Of a stretch of 64,000 bases of DNA, positions 43,089 to 56,600 are shown piece after piece. The stretch lies in the NCBI GenBank assembly GCA_947652115.1, contig OX393561.1, positions 37,825,423 to 37,889,422 of the forward strand, read 5' to 3'. Position 1 is the first letter of the stretch. The number at the start of each line of letters is the position of its first letter. Source of the stretch: Blastomussa wellsi (taxonomy: Eukaryota > Cnidaria > Anthozoa > Scleractinia > Plerogyridae). The notes under the pieces are model-generated. The model saw only the letters and a list, made by a program, of their open reading frames with translations. It did not search any database and was not told the DNA's origin. A program made the translations under genes and the position numbers.

Positions 43089-43310
43089 TTATGTCTCAGC
43101 CACTCCCCGCAACTCAGAGACACAAACTTTCCGTAACAGGTGGTCAATTCCAAGGATGGCCGACAACTTTACACTTCCCATGAATTCAGGTACACCTAGC
43201 ATTCCATAAAAGGTCTTAGCTCTTTTCGATATGCTTCCAAGAGCACCAATAACGATAGGTATTACTGTTACTTTCAAGGCTCCATGAATCCTTCTCGGTC
43301 CTGATGATGT
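43089..43310 (-). pseudogene. Non-LTR retrotransposon C-terminal fragment
   Basis: The minus frame has VTVIPIVIGALGSISKRAK followed by KLSAILGIDHLLRKV, a segment commonly found after the reverse transcriptase in LINE ORF2 proteins. Nothing upstream is preserved. Confidence 0.5.
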
Positions 43311-44223
43311 TCTGGTCGGCTGGCACAGTTTATGGTTTATGGTTTATTCATTTTTTTTTTTTTTTTTGGTCATTTTTCTATTTTTAGTAGTTTTATTCTT
43401 TTAACCTATTGAATTTTGTTGCCGTTACTCGTTTTCTCGTTACTCCGTTACTCGTTACTGCGTTACTCGTTTTAGTAACACCCTAAAAAAGGGGTTTCTG
43501 TTTTAATCTGACTAAATGATCATGATAACGTCTTCCTTTACGCAAATATAATTTTTCTGTAGTGTTACGATCCAAAGTGTTAAGATTCAAAACCTACCTG
43601 AAAATGCTTGAAATAAGTATTTTGAAATACTTCTGCGTTATTTCTTCCCTCGTGGTGTATTTAGAACTAACGGAAAATTCGAACCTTTTGGTAATTTTTA
43701 AGAAAACCCTTATATATTAACCTTTAGAGTACCGAAGGTCTGCATTTTACCGTTTTTAGTGTGCCAACCGGAACTCAGCCAATAAAGTACTTTTCTACAC
43801 TGAAAAATGTACAAAATTTTATTTTGGTGCATGCGCATAAGCCAATTTTTTGTGGAATCGTAAAGCTTCGATTTAGATCATTGGTAAACTCAGAAAATAA
43901 GGCACAGATCTATTATAGGTATATTGGCATTCTGTGCATCATTTTTCTTCATAAAAAGCGAAGAGAAATAGACGTGCATTAGCCTCGAATATGTCAATGT
44001 GATGCCATAGAATCCTAGAGTATCCTAGAGTATTCAAGGCTTACGCTATACGTGAAGTACCCCTGGAGTATTCGATTTGAATACGTGAAGTGCCCCTGGA
44101 GTATTCACGAGTATACAATATTGAATGCGTGATGCACACCCAGAGTGTTCAATTTGAATGCGGAAAAACAGGCCGGATTCTAATAGGATATCCCAGGTGT
44201 ATTTCGAATCAGGCGTACGAGGG
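43311..44223. other. Intergenic with simple repeats
   Basis: A poly-T run is near 43350 and degenerate GTTACTCG tandem words lie at 43422-43480. GGAGTATTC/GAATAC words recur at 44025-44150. No coding sequence was recognised. Confidence 0.4.
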
Positions 44224-44420
44224 ATGTAGACACAACACTGACCCCCAGTCCATGGACTACCCAAATGGACTATCCTACCCCTAAAAACTCTAGTAGGGTA
44301 CTCCATTTGAAAATGGACTATGAAATTTTTTAAGAGTTTTCAGGGGTAGGGTAGTCCATTTGGGTAGTCCATCGGGGTAGTCCATGGACTGGGGATCAGT
44401 GCTATGTCTACATCCGTATA
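44224..44420. mobile_element. Fold-back element with ~85-bp arms
   Basis: GTAGACACAACACTGACCCC and CAGTCCATGGACTACCCAAA on the left are mirrored by TTTGGGTAGTCCAT and GGACTGGGGATCAGTGC on the right. A partial duplication of the TAGTCCAT unit is in the right arm. Confidence 0.65.
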
Positions 44421-44824
44421 CGAGGCGTGTGCCGATTCGTATTCGAGCGAATTCACAATATCGAAAATTGCTGACATTTTTCGGGGAAATGTTCAAGATT
44501 CAGGCAACAGCAGTTGGAAGAAAATTGCAAAAAAACGACTGTCTGTATCAAACTTGTGTTCAGATGATAAAATTGGTTGTAAAATCGAATTTTTAATTAC
44601 GTGCTGCTCGTGTGCCACGACAACAACCTACAACGTGTTTACAAGTTTCAATAAGCGTGCGAGTTGCAAAAGTGTTGGTTTTAATGCAATATTTGGGTTT
44701 TTTTCATGGACTGGTTTAATTCTCGTGATTGATTTCGGGCGGCGAACGTAATTTTTTCAGGCATGGAGTTCACAGCCCTTCTCCCCCCCCCCCCCCCCCC
44801 CCTCCACCGTCCTCCCCAAGTCGG

Positions 44825-44902
44825 AAGGCATTGTCTTCTGAAATCTATTGCAGCAGCACCAATAAGGCATTGTCTTCTGAAATCTATTGCAGTAGCACCA
44901 AT
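44825..44902 (+). repeat. 39-bp direct tandem duplication
   Basis: AAGGCATTGTCTTCTGAAAT and the rest of a 39-bp unit occurs twice with one base difference, just after a C18-type run at about 44785-44802. Confidence 0.8.
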
Positions 44903-44939
44903 AATTTGTTTCTAGGTATCCTAGATATCTAAAAGAACT

Positions 44940-45495
44940 ATTTTTTTTCGTAACTCTAGTTATTCATTAAAAGGAAAGAATATCTTGACCTTACCAATAC
45001 CTAGAACAACAAATTATGGACTTCAGTGCATCCGATATCAAGCTGCAAAAACTTGGAACTCGCTCCCAGACAGTATGAAAACAATAACGTCATTTAAAGA
45101 TTTTAAGACAGCCATAAAGGAAATCAACTCAAACTCATTAATAATTCATCGAGTAAAAACAAAGAAAATAATAACCGTGAAGGAGGTTTGGATACCCGAT
45201 CTTAATTAGCATAGTTTTTGACGATTTTATTTCTCCTCGAAGTTCGTTAAAAATACTCCGCTACTCGTCGTATTTTCAACTCTGTTCTCGGTGTTTGGAT
45301 ATCCCGATGAATCACTGTCTCTCGTGTTTGATATATTACTTCTTGTGTTAGCTTTAATTATTATATTTTTAGTAGTCTTAATTACTGTATTCCAATAATT
45401 TATTTGATTTATGTATTTCTCTTTCTCGAAGATATTAGCTCAATAGAGCTACTCTAATAATTCGAGTTGAAATAAAGTGTATGATGATGATGATC
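44940..45495 (+). pseudogene. LINE 3' end (CR1/L2/Jockey-like), ending in ATG repeats
   Basis: The frame 44985-45206 has YGLQCIRYQAAKTWNSLPDS, then SFKDFKTAIKEI, the usual end of such LINE polyproteins (WNSLP...FK). The 3' UTR follows and ends in a short (ATG)n tract at 45480-45493. The copy is 5'-truncated. Confidence 0.65.
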
Positions 45496-46445
45496 AGGGT
45501 AACTTTTGGGGTAAATGTATTTCCATTTGACGTCAAAATTCGTTGCCTTGGTAACTCAAAAGAGTCCACAGATGACCTTTATTTGACCATAGTAGAGGAG
45601 ACTAGTAACCACTACTAACTATGATTTAGCCCTTTCAGGCTAAATAAAGTTTCAGAGCTGCGTTATTTTTTCATAAATACTGTGGCTCTGAAATCTTTTG
45701 GCTGAGTTTTTAAAAGTTTTAAAATGTTTCTCCTGTCCTGATTGAACAAAAATATATCAAAAGCAAAAACTTTAACTGTGTAGTTTTTACGTTATTACCA
45801 TTACTCCAAAAATGTTAAATATGGGTTGTCTTTGACGTCTTCTGATATTGCCACAGCAACAGACTTTGTCTCCACTTTGACCTGACTCTGTTCGCTGATA
45901 AACACCCTACAAGATTACGCTAAATATTTTTCATCTGCATCATTGGCCTAGTTGTAATAGAATGCAAAAGCCGGGAAGTTTTAAACTATGGTGAGTGGCG
46001 GTGAACAGGAACCTTGGGAACACAATGGGAAACAATGCGATGCTTTACATGACCGAAAGTTGCTATGAAACAGTTTTCTGACCAGCTGACCACCAGTTGA
46101 TCAGCCGTGGGCTCATTGTGTTTTCGTTTCGAAATGGCTTTCGAAATGGCTTCGGAAATTTGAAGGACGTCAATCTCGTAGCTTACTACTTTAATGGGAA
46201 ATTAATATTGTGATTCAAATTAACCTGAGAGTCTTCTTTTTCAGTATAATTTCCAGTAACACCGAAATTTTAGCCAAGTTCTATATTACCAGCGTCTTTT
46301 CTTGGAAGCCGTACTTTCATGCCCCCCGATTCGGGGGTTTTATAGAAACTTGTGACTTGGTCGTGACTCGACAGCGCGAAAGAGATCGTTACCTTCGTCT
46401 TTTGAATATCAAGTAGAATAGGTATATTTACTAACAAACAGGAGA
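45496..46445. other. Intergenic, upstream of Piezo
   Basis: No coding sequence was recognised. A hairpin-like TAGTAGAGGAGAC/ACTACTAACTA segment is at 45592-45626. The Piezo promoter should lie here, but no clear element was seen. Confidence 0.4.
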
Positions 46446-47627
46446 ATGTCTTCGCCTGTGGCTTGTACGCTTCTCTTCAGATGGATTCTTCCTCTAGTCT
46501 TGCTAGGAGGTGGGTGTACATTTCATTTCACATCAATGTTCATTTCTACCAAGTTCAAGCATGGACAGCGCGCAATATAAAATAGCGAGGCTTATTTTTT
46601 TTATCTATTATTGAGTTAAGCTTTTTTCCATTTTCTCTAATTTGCTTTGCACTTATTGTGTTTTCGATTAGTGGGCGAGCTTTTCTTGTTTATGTAGAAA
46701 TTGTGGGAAATTTTTGTAACAGTCTTTGTGCTGACGCGTTGAAGACAGACGCATGACAAATAAATTTAATGCCACTAAGTTAGCAGTGCGTAAACCCTGA
46801 AACTGACTAGTAACATAGGCTCTTTGTAAAAGGGAGTAAAAAAAGTATTATTAAGACAGTGTCTGTTTCGACCAAGCCACAAACGAAGTTCTGTTTAGCA
46901 GCTCCATCACATTGCCGATGACGTAATTTGTTGGTAATTTGACTACACTAGTGCAAGGTATTCATTTGGTATCTACATGTACGTCGTCGCAATGCTGTGG
47001 ATAAGTATCGCTTAAAACGGTTGCTGTCCTCAGGAATGAATTTTGAGAATAGCTACAGTTTAATAGATTTTGATCTCTTGTTAATTGTTTTCCATAAATA
47101 AATCAACATAACTGAATTTGAATTGGAATCTTTTTCAGCTTGTTGTTTCAGATTTAATGGATTTTCTGTCATCTACTTGTGTTGTCTTCTGGCTATTCCT
47201 CTCCTACCAAATCCGTCACAAGGTTTGATAGTTTTCATTAATGATTGTTCTCCCTGCTTTTTTCATGAAACATATTACCAGGGGTCCAGATTATGCTAAC
47301 CTGGGTCTGGGTGGGGGAGGGAAGGGAAGGGAAGATGATGGGCTCTGCTTGGCATCATTGCCATTTTCCAGACAATATCCATATGCTTGCACAGAATGTG
47401 TTTCCTTGTGCTTTGAGGTCTAATTTAGCTTTAAAATTTTGGTTTCTAATATTCCACTCCTCACCCACTCGATTTACCAGAATTTTGACCTTCCTGTTGG
47501 TAGACATATATGTAACATATTGTGATGTACTAGGTGGCCTCCAACTATAAGCCAGGTGGTTTCCAGAGGGCACCTCACCGTATATTAAACTCTATATGTA
47601 TTTTTCAATATTAAGAGAATAGGCGAA

Positions 47628-47658
<31 letters not shown>

Positions 47659-50600
47659 GTAGTGGCACAATTTCATTTTAACCCCTTGACTAGTTTTGAA
47701 ATGTACCCTGAGATGTTTATTGGAGATCAGAGATGATGGCCTTATGATTATGGTGATCAAATGACCTGGCAACTTGGAATGCTGGCCAGGATCATAGTTT
47801 TATGTCCTAGGTTATGATTTAGCTCTCACAGTACCTCTTTTATCACAGTACTATATTATATATAATTTATAATGTAATGGCAGCAAATTGTGAGGGCACC
47901 TTGGCTACAAATGCATACACCTGTTGGGGAGCCTTGCAGGAAAAGTATGGGGCTGTTTAATTTGGTAAGCTGCAGCAATGGACTAATGTTCAAATAAGCA
48001 GTTTGTTATTGTCGTTGTTGCAGGGTAACTTTAAAATCACATTGTGTTAATTAATCCAATCAAATGTTATTTCTGTCTACAGCTTTAAGCTCTACAGGAC
48101 ATTTTCAAAAGGCATTGTTGGGTCTCTCAGTGTTTGCCTTGATGGCGCAGATCATTTTTCAAATAGTCTTGGGAGCATTACCGCCCTATGGACATTTCTT
48201 TCCAAATTGTAAGCCTACTTTATTATCTCTTAGGGGTGGTGAATGGTCCCTGAAAAAATAAGGGTATCGCAAAATTTTTCTCAAATTTCATGGGTCTCAC
48301 AGTCTCGTTTTTTGAGTTGTTCCAAGTTGTCATAGTCTCGATTCTTTTGCAAAGCCGTTTTTGTTGTCTCAATCTTGGTCTTGCAATCCAAAATCTTAAA
48401 AAGTCTCGGTCTTACAGATTAAAACGCTAACTTGTTGTCTCTTTAAGTCTTGCATTTACCATTCACCCCCCCCCCCCTACTGTTGCCTAGTGATGTTAAT
48501 TTAATTTTTCATTATAAAGTAATTATCTCAACCTTGTTCTCTGGGTCTCTGGAAACAATATGATAATTATGATTTGGTTGGAGAGCAATTTGGTGACTAA
48601 CATAACACTCATTCCTTTTGGCAGGCTCAATGTACGAACAACTTACCAGACAAATTGGACTTAGCAGGTAAGCAAAACATGCCGCTTGTACATAATTTTG
48701 TATCCATGCCAACCCTCATCGTACAGACTGCTTGCAAGCTTCAATGGATTTAAAAAATCCTGATCCTGACTGACCTTCAAATGATAGAAAACATTTAAGG
48801 GCTCCCTGTTTCACACAGTACATGAATTTCCATTACATGTTGTAATCAGATCTTACAGCGTGACGCGCCTTTGTGTGGCCACCCAACAAACTTTTTTGAC
48901 AAGTTATAATTAGCCGATCAGAGAGTGCAAATTTGTTTGACCTGTCCCGCCTCCTTGCAATGTTCAAAGCTGTTGCCATGAAACGAGGCATGAAACCTGT
49001 CCTGCTTTTAACAAGGAGGCAGGACAACTCAAACAAATCTGCGCCCTCTGATTGGGTAACTTGTCAAAAAAGTTTGTTGGGTGGCCACACTAAGGCGCAT
49101 CGCGCTGTAACTTATTCAGTTCTGTCAGCAAGTTCTGACTGTGTGAATGATTACTTGATCATTAGAAGAAATTTTCTCCTTAAGATAATTATTTTGCTTG
49201 TAAGTGCAGAGACACAAAAGAGAACAAGAAAACGAATCACCAATAGAAACCGACAATAGGCTGTAAGCAAGGTCTTTTCCTTGCTTTCTTCCCCCATCTA
49301 CTACCTCCAAAAGAAACTTGCTGGGAGGGTCTGCGCAGTGCAGTGATATCACATTTATTTTGATCCTGTAGGTTTGATGGTGTTTCAGCGCTGGATATAT
49401 GCAGAATCATTGTTCCAGATGTGGCAGTTATCGCTATATCTATAACATGTGTTGTCTGTTGCCGAGGATTGATTGATTCCTCTCCACTCCGTCCAGAGAC
49501 CCCACAACATATAAGGATGTCTGCTGACCCGTGGGATAACGTGATGCCTTATTTCATTGCAGCAATGTTACTCGTTGCAGGAATAATGCTCCCATCACTA
49601 GCTTCTGTGATATACTTTGTGATGTTCTTGATCTTAGGAACAATGTGGGCCTGTCACAAGGAATTTAGATTACGCAGGAAAAGAGCATTTGCCTACGTAC
49701 GATTTGCTCTCATGGTTTACTCTGGTGTCCATGTTTTGACGTTCTACTTGTATCAGTTCCAATTTTTTCAGAAAGTTCTTCCTCCTGAGAGCTTACTTGC
49801 CAGGTGAGTTTTTCAAGTATTATTTGTACAGCAACAATGATGATGATGATGATGGTGATGGTGATGATGATTTAAACTACTGCTAAAGTTACGCAGTTAT
49901 CTGCAGCCGTCTGGTGGGGTTGACCTCTCAGTGGATTTGTAGCAAAATTAGGGACATAACAAGAGCACTTGAATTATACAAATGTTAAGGAACAGTGCCT
50001 CCTTTTGTTTCTGCGCACATGTTCTGTGCATCGTGCAATGCATTGATCACACTGGACGCATGCACTTGAGGAAGCTAATTCGGGACACCTATCAAACATT
50101 AATAAATAAATAAATACATAAAATAAATTATAATGATAGTAATAATAATGATAAATAATGTAAATTAGTATATTCTCAGCTCCGACTATTGCATTTCTAG
50201 CTTTTTGATTGGCTATAAAACTCCGACTATGAGCCAATAGTCGGAGTTTTACGTCATATGGAAAAAAGTGCGCCAAGTTTTTAACTTCAGCCTTCTATAA
50301 TGGCCGACACTGGCAGGTTTCAGAGCCACAAAAATTCAAGAGATATGGTTTGAGAATTTACTAAAACAATTATTCCATTCGCCCTTGTTTGATATGAAGT
50401 GATTATAACCAACTCGCGCTACGCGCTCGTTGGTTATTTTATCACTTCATATCCAACGCGGGCTCATGGAAAAAACTAAAATATTAATTTAAATAGCAAT
50501 TGTTTATATAGCTAATAGATACTTGCACTGAATAGTTAGTTCTGCTGAGGCATTCACTTATATCAACAAATTTTCAGTTTGTGAATAATGCTCAAATAAA

Positions 50601-53600
50601 GGCTTGGAAACTCAGCACAGAACTGTAAAATGGTGTATTCAAACTGGTTTCAAAAACTTTGACAAAGATACACCAAAGATACACCACAGCATGTAGACTT
50701 TACTAATATTTTCTCCATTAGGTTATTTGGTCTTGTGGGAATCATTTACACAGACTGCAGTGCTCCCTTAGCACTTCATGTAAGACCATACCTGGACTGG
50801 CCTAAGTGTGCATCACCTGGTGTCATCTTAGCACTCTACTGGCTGCTAGCAACAGAGACACGATTTTACTTCTTAAATGTATGTATCACGCTTGATTTAG
50901 TAGTTAGACCATTACATTCTTGTTGGAACAAAGGGTGGTGTTCAGTATTGTCTCCGTTTCTGTCTGTTTCCTTTGTTTTTGGTTGTGGTAATGTATGATA
51001 ATGACTTTGGAGAAAAGGAAACAAGGATAAAATTGAACCAAAACCATTTGCAGTGGAAAGTAAAAAAAATATCCAAATCTTCTGTCCTACCATACCAGGG
51101 ACTTCATTAGACATTGGCAAATTTTGGTTGACAATTGGTGTTGGATGTTATTTGCATACTAGTGATTTGGTCCAGATTGTTACAGCTTTAAAGACTACAG
51201 TCCTCCTTCAACATATTATTTACTTGTTGTATTAGACTGCTGCATATTTATTTATAATTAACAGGAAAGTGGATCTAGATATGAAAGTCGATCTCACTGG
51301 TGGGACCCTAGAACTTGGCCCCAGTCCTATACATCTGAAAGACAGGTACTGCCTCCCTTCAAATGAAATCCTTTTTACATTGAATGTACAGTTGAATCTG
51401 GGTAACATCTCTAAACCTTCAAGGAGAATATGGTTTGAGTTTCCTGGAGATGGGTGAGGGTGTTGAGTCATTAATTTTATTTTTTCGTATTCTAATCTGA
51501 ATGAAAAGGAAGTATAATTTGATGAAAAGTTTAAAAATTATGACAACATGTTTGAAGCAATCCTAAAAGTACACCTATCAGCTATGATACAGACACCTCC
51601 CCTGTTTCAGACGGTCCACTTGCTCCAAAAGAGACCAAAATTCACGTGCACTTTTCCTGTGCTACAATGGCAGCTCCATAAGTACAGAATGATATTTATT
51701 CTTCTCATTCACATGTCTTTATATTTGCTTAGTTTAATTTGTTTCAACCTGAAGATAATAATTTATTCAATTTCCTTTCAATTATGAATGCAAGTTATTT
51801 TATATCATGATGGTAACCTTCAATGTGGTAGGCGTGGTTGCTTAACTGGTTAGCATGCCAGACTCCAGGTGCTCCGAGTTTGAGCCCTGGCCGGGTCACT
51901 GCATTGTGTTCTGTGACGGGACACATATATAACTCTCACATTGCTTCTGTCCATTAAAGGAGCTTTGTCACATATTTTTAGTTATTTCTTCAACAACCTA
52001 AATTACCCTTAAAATTTAGGAAACCTAAAAATAATAGTTTGCCAAAAAAGAAAAACACCAAAGGAGTGATACTAAACCAAAAAGGAGCAGGGATGGCTGA
52101 GGATGGGGAAAATTGAAACGCATTGGAAATGATGATTTTGAACAATTTAGGCACAAACAATGATGTAGGTCCTTTGATGGGTACTGGGTACTGGCGAAAT
52201 AATGTTGGGGGTAACCCTATGATGGACTAGCATCCCAACCGGAAGTAAAAATACCATGTACTCCTGGTGGCTTCATGCTACATGTAGCTAGTGAAACCAG
52301 AATCAGTTCCGGCAGTCTGGGCCACTAGGCTGATTTTGAGCCACATTTTGATAACTGCAGTGTTGTCTGGGATGGCTTGTCTCAACAGCTGAGTGAGAAA
52401 CTTCAAAAACTACAAAATCATGCTGCCAGAGTAATTTCTAAATCGAGTTATGATACAGACTCTAGCTATCTTCTCAACTCGCTTAGCTGGGATAGCTTAT
52501 CAGTTAGAAGGATGAAGCAAAAGGCAAATTTAATGTACAAATGCGTTAATAAGCTCGCCCCCTTTATCTTTGCAACAATAATGTTTACTCTGAGAACTTT
52601 GTCCTTTGATCTTTGTGATGCAAACCAAAAATTATTTTTACTGAAACCAAGAACTGACTACTTGAAGTATTGCTTCAGTTACAGCAGAACTTCTCTATGG
52701 AACGATCTTCCAGAAGAACTTCGCACTACAAAATCTCTAGGCATTCTGCATCAGACTCCCACACAGCAAATACGTAAACTAGTAAACAGAAAGTTTTACA
52801 TGTGATATATTTCTATTATGCCATACTGATATTTTTACCGTGTTTTAATAAAGTTTTCAAGTTTATTTTTTTTCATGCGGACTTATAATTATATACTCTT
52901 ATATACATGTATACTCTTCTAGTCCCTTATGGCAGGGCGCCAAACCAACTACAACACCTTGGGCCCTCTACCTGAGAACGTGGTAGCAGAAGAGCCAGTT
53001 CAACCAATCCAGGACCCTGATGAATACCCAGGAGTGCAAGGAACTCTGGGAAGTATCATGATGTTCCTCATGCGACAGAGCTACATTGCTGCTCTGATTA
53101 TAATGATGGTCAGTAATTCTCCTTACTAATTAGGATACAAAGTAATTTCTTTTGATGTGATCTAATATATCAAACACGAGAGACAGTGTTTCATCGGGAT
53201 ATCCAAACACCGAGAAAAGAGTTGAAAATATGACGGTCAGCGGAGTATTTTTAACAAACTTCAAGGTGTTTAGATATTCAGTGAAACACTGTCTCAAGTG
53301 ATTGATATATCTTCTCAATCGAAACAAAAACTAAGGAGTAAACAGAGAAATAAAATTGTCAAAATCTATGCTAATTAAGATCGGGTTTCCAAACCTCCTT
53401 CATGTTTATAATTTTCTTTGTTTTAACTCAATGAATTATTAATGAGTTTGAGAAGTTAATATCAAACACAGGAGACGGTGTTTCATCACATTTCTAAAAA
53501 CCGAGAAGAGAGTTGAAAATACAATGTGCAGTGGAGTACTTCAAGGTGTTTGGAAATGTGATAAAACACTCTCTATGGAGCATTAACAAGGAAAAAATTG

Positions 53601-56600
53601 TAAAAATCTATGCTAATTAAGGCAGAATCTGATTTCCTTTGATGCATTAGTAGTACACCAAGACTTGCAATTAGTGGTAATATTAATATTGATTTTGTCA
53701 GTGACTGAGTGGAAGGGTTGGACAATAATTTTTAAATACATGGCTTGTGGCCTGTGGAATTGATCTAGAGTCTGTATAGCCAAATATTTTCCTGTTTGCG
53801 GCCCAACTCTGCAGTGGACTAAGGCTAAAAAGTTGAAGCCACTATTTATCAATCGATCCATGAATCCTTGCCAACCCTACATGTTCATCTGAGCTTGATT
53901 TATTTGAAAAACTGTAAAAACTGTCTTGGTGATATTGTCTTTTTGGTTACTGTGAATTGCACCATAGTATATTATCTCATTCAACACAGCACATATCCAG
54001 TAGCTCAGTTCATGTTTCTATACCTGTATTAAAATGTAGCGGTGGTGCTGTACGCTGCTATGATACTTTCATGAACTGCAGTGCTTTACAACGATTTCCA
54101 CCCTAGGGAAAAACGGTAATTGAACACGTGTGTAAAATACGATAATTTTGCGTGTGACTTCAATGACTTCACGTTTGATAAATTTACTTGTATAAAGTTG
54201 AAACATCTTTGGTTCTACCTCAGAAGTAAAATAATATTTTCTGTTCATCAGGCATGGAGCATCACATATCACTCGTGGCTGACGTTTGTCCTGCTGTTAT
54301 GGGCGTGTCTTATCTGGATCACTCCATTTGCACGGTGGTTTTGTATGGTCTCCTCTCCAGGGCTGGTGATCTATGCCGAGTTGCTTCTGCTTGTGCAGTA
54401 TGTTTATGGCCTTCAACTGACTGATGATGAATTACCGCTACAAGACCCCACGGGAACATTTGACTATTCTGAGCTAGGACTAAAGAAATGGCAATTCCCC
54501 TGTTTACACTTGGGTGCACAGGTAAGCTGTACATCTACTGCAGTTGGTAAATTTGTTTCAAGACGACAAACACATAAATTGCATTTGCAGAAGAAAAATA
54601 TCCATACTCCCTATACAGAAGGGATTAGACATTCCTGGGGATGGATGGGTTCTCAAAGGCCAAAAGGAATGTATGTTTAGTGAACACAATTGGACATGTT
54701 TATTCTTTTACTCGATCGATTGATTACAAGGTTTTCCCGCGTGAACTTACGTGTACTTGATTGTTCCATAAAATCACGTGACTAACCAAATATGGGTTAC
54801 ACAAATAATTAGCATAACTTAAATGAAAATGTATACAACACTCCCCGGGGTTACATCACGACTTGAGTGATTAAATAACTAAAGTAATAAAATTGTTTCA
54901 AAAATGTTCAATGTTCAAAATGTTCCACTTGCAACTCCAACTGTAACTGTTACGACTTTGATAAATAAAATGTTAGAACAATGTCACATGTTTCATTACT
55001 CAGAAACTTCAACAGGAATGAGGTCCTGTACTACTCTTCGTAGCACTTGTGGCTTTCGGTCGTTACTGCTTGCAACCTTGACCTTTGCTGATCGAATATG
55101 GCCATCTCTACCATGTGTCAGTTCCTCCACTTTTGCCAGTTTCCAAAAGTTTCTTGTCGTCCGATCAGACTTTACGATCACTATGTTGCCTACCGATATT
55201 GGACTCTCCTTTTCTTGCATCTCTCATTGGCACATTCTCGTAGACTCAAAAGATACTCGTGTTGCCATCGCTTGGTGAACTGTTGCAGCAATCTTTGGTG
55301 ATGCTTCGCTTTCTTTGTCAAGGTCTGGTTGACACTGATAACTTCAAGGTGTTGGTCACTTGGTGCATTTGTTACTCGTCTGCCACTGATTAGATGGGAT
55401 GGCGTAAGTGGAGTGGAAATTGACTCTTCATCATCATAGACATATGTTAATGGTCGGGCATTTACAATTGCCTCGATTTCCACAACTGTGGTTTGTAGCT
55501 CATCATAGCTCAATGTTGTGCGTCCCACTGTTTTCTTTAAGGGTTGCTTAACGCTTTTGACCATACGCTCCCAATAGCCTCCCCACCAAGGGGCTCGTTC
55601 AACAATAAAGTTCCATGTAATTCGATTGTCAGATAAGTAGCGAAGAACTTCATCTGATCGTGTGATCTTTCTTATGTCTCTAGAGGCGGATCGGAAAGTT
55701 TTGGCAGTGTCAGACATGAGGGTGACTGGCAACCCCCGGCGACTAACGAACCTTCGAAAGGCCAACAAAAATGATTCGACACTCAAAGATGGAGTCAGTT
55801 CCAGATGAATCGCTCTTGTGGATGCGCAAGTGAATAAGCAAATATACACTTTGTTGGAATCTTTTTCTGACGACTTTCCATCACGTATGTACAACGGTCC
55901 TATGAAGTCTAATCCCGTATGGGCAAATGGTGGGTCTAAGGATACTCGTTCCACTGGCAAATCTGGAATCGGTGGTGGTCTGTAAGGAACCCCTTCTACT
56001 CTTCTACAAGTTACGCACTTTCTCAAATTTCGCTTTACAGCTTCTCTGCCTCTTAGTATCCAGAATCGTTCACGAATGGTGGTTAAGGTGTCCTTGAGGC
56101 CACTATGCTTAATCTTGGAATGCACATCGTGGATTATGAGGTTTGCTAGTCGGTGTTTAGACGGAAGTAAGATTGGATTCTTGCTTTCATGTGAGAGGGG
56201 TGCATTGCCTACTCTACCCTTGCATCTGATGATTTGCTGATGGTCAAGGAACAGCCCAAATTGTGTGACATAGACTGGCGGAATTGTATCTCTTTGACTT
56301 TGAAGAAATTCAAGTTCCTTGGCAAACGACACTTTCTGTACAGTCTTCAACCACAGTATTTCTGCTTGATTCAATTCTTGAGCATTAAGTTCCTTTCTAA
56401 GTGGCTCTCGAGGTCTTTTGCGAGGTTCACGGTCCGATACTCTCTTCTTAGCCTTTCGTATGAACCGCAGGACCTAGGCAGTGACGTGCAATAATCGTGT
56501 TACACTGCTGTATCGTTCAATGTCAATAACTTGACTGAGATTGACTGACTGGTCTTCAGACTCTGCCGTGACTAGTGAATGCGTGACACTCACAGGGCTC

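Noticed and set aside
51548..51787. Possible extra Piezo exon
   Set aside because: Short ST-rich coding-like sequence is visible, but there is no good acceptor and the neighbouring exons already join in phase.
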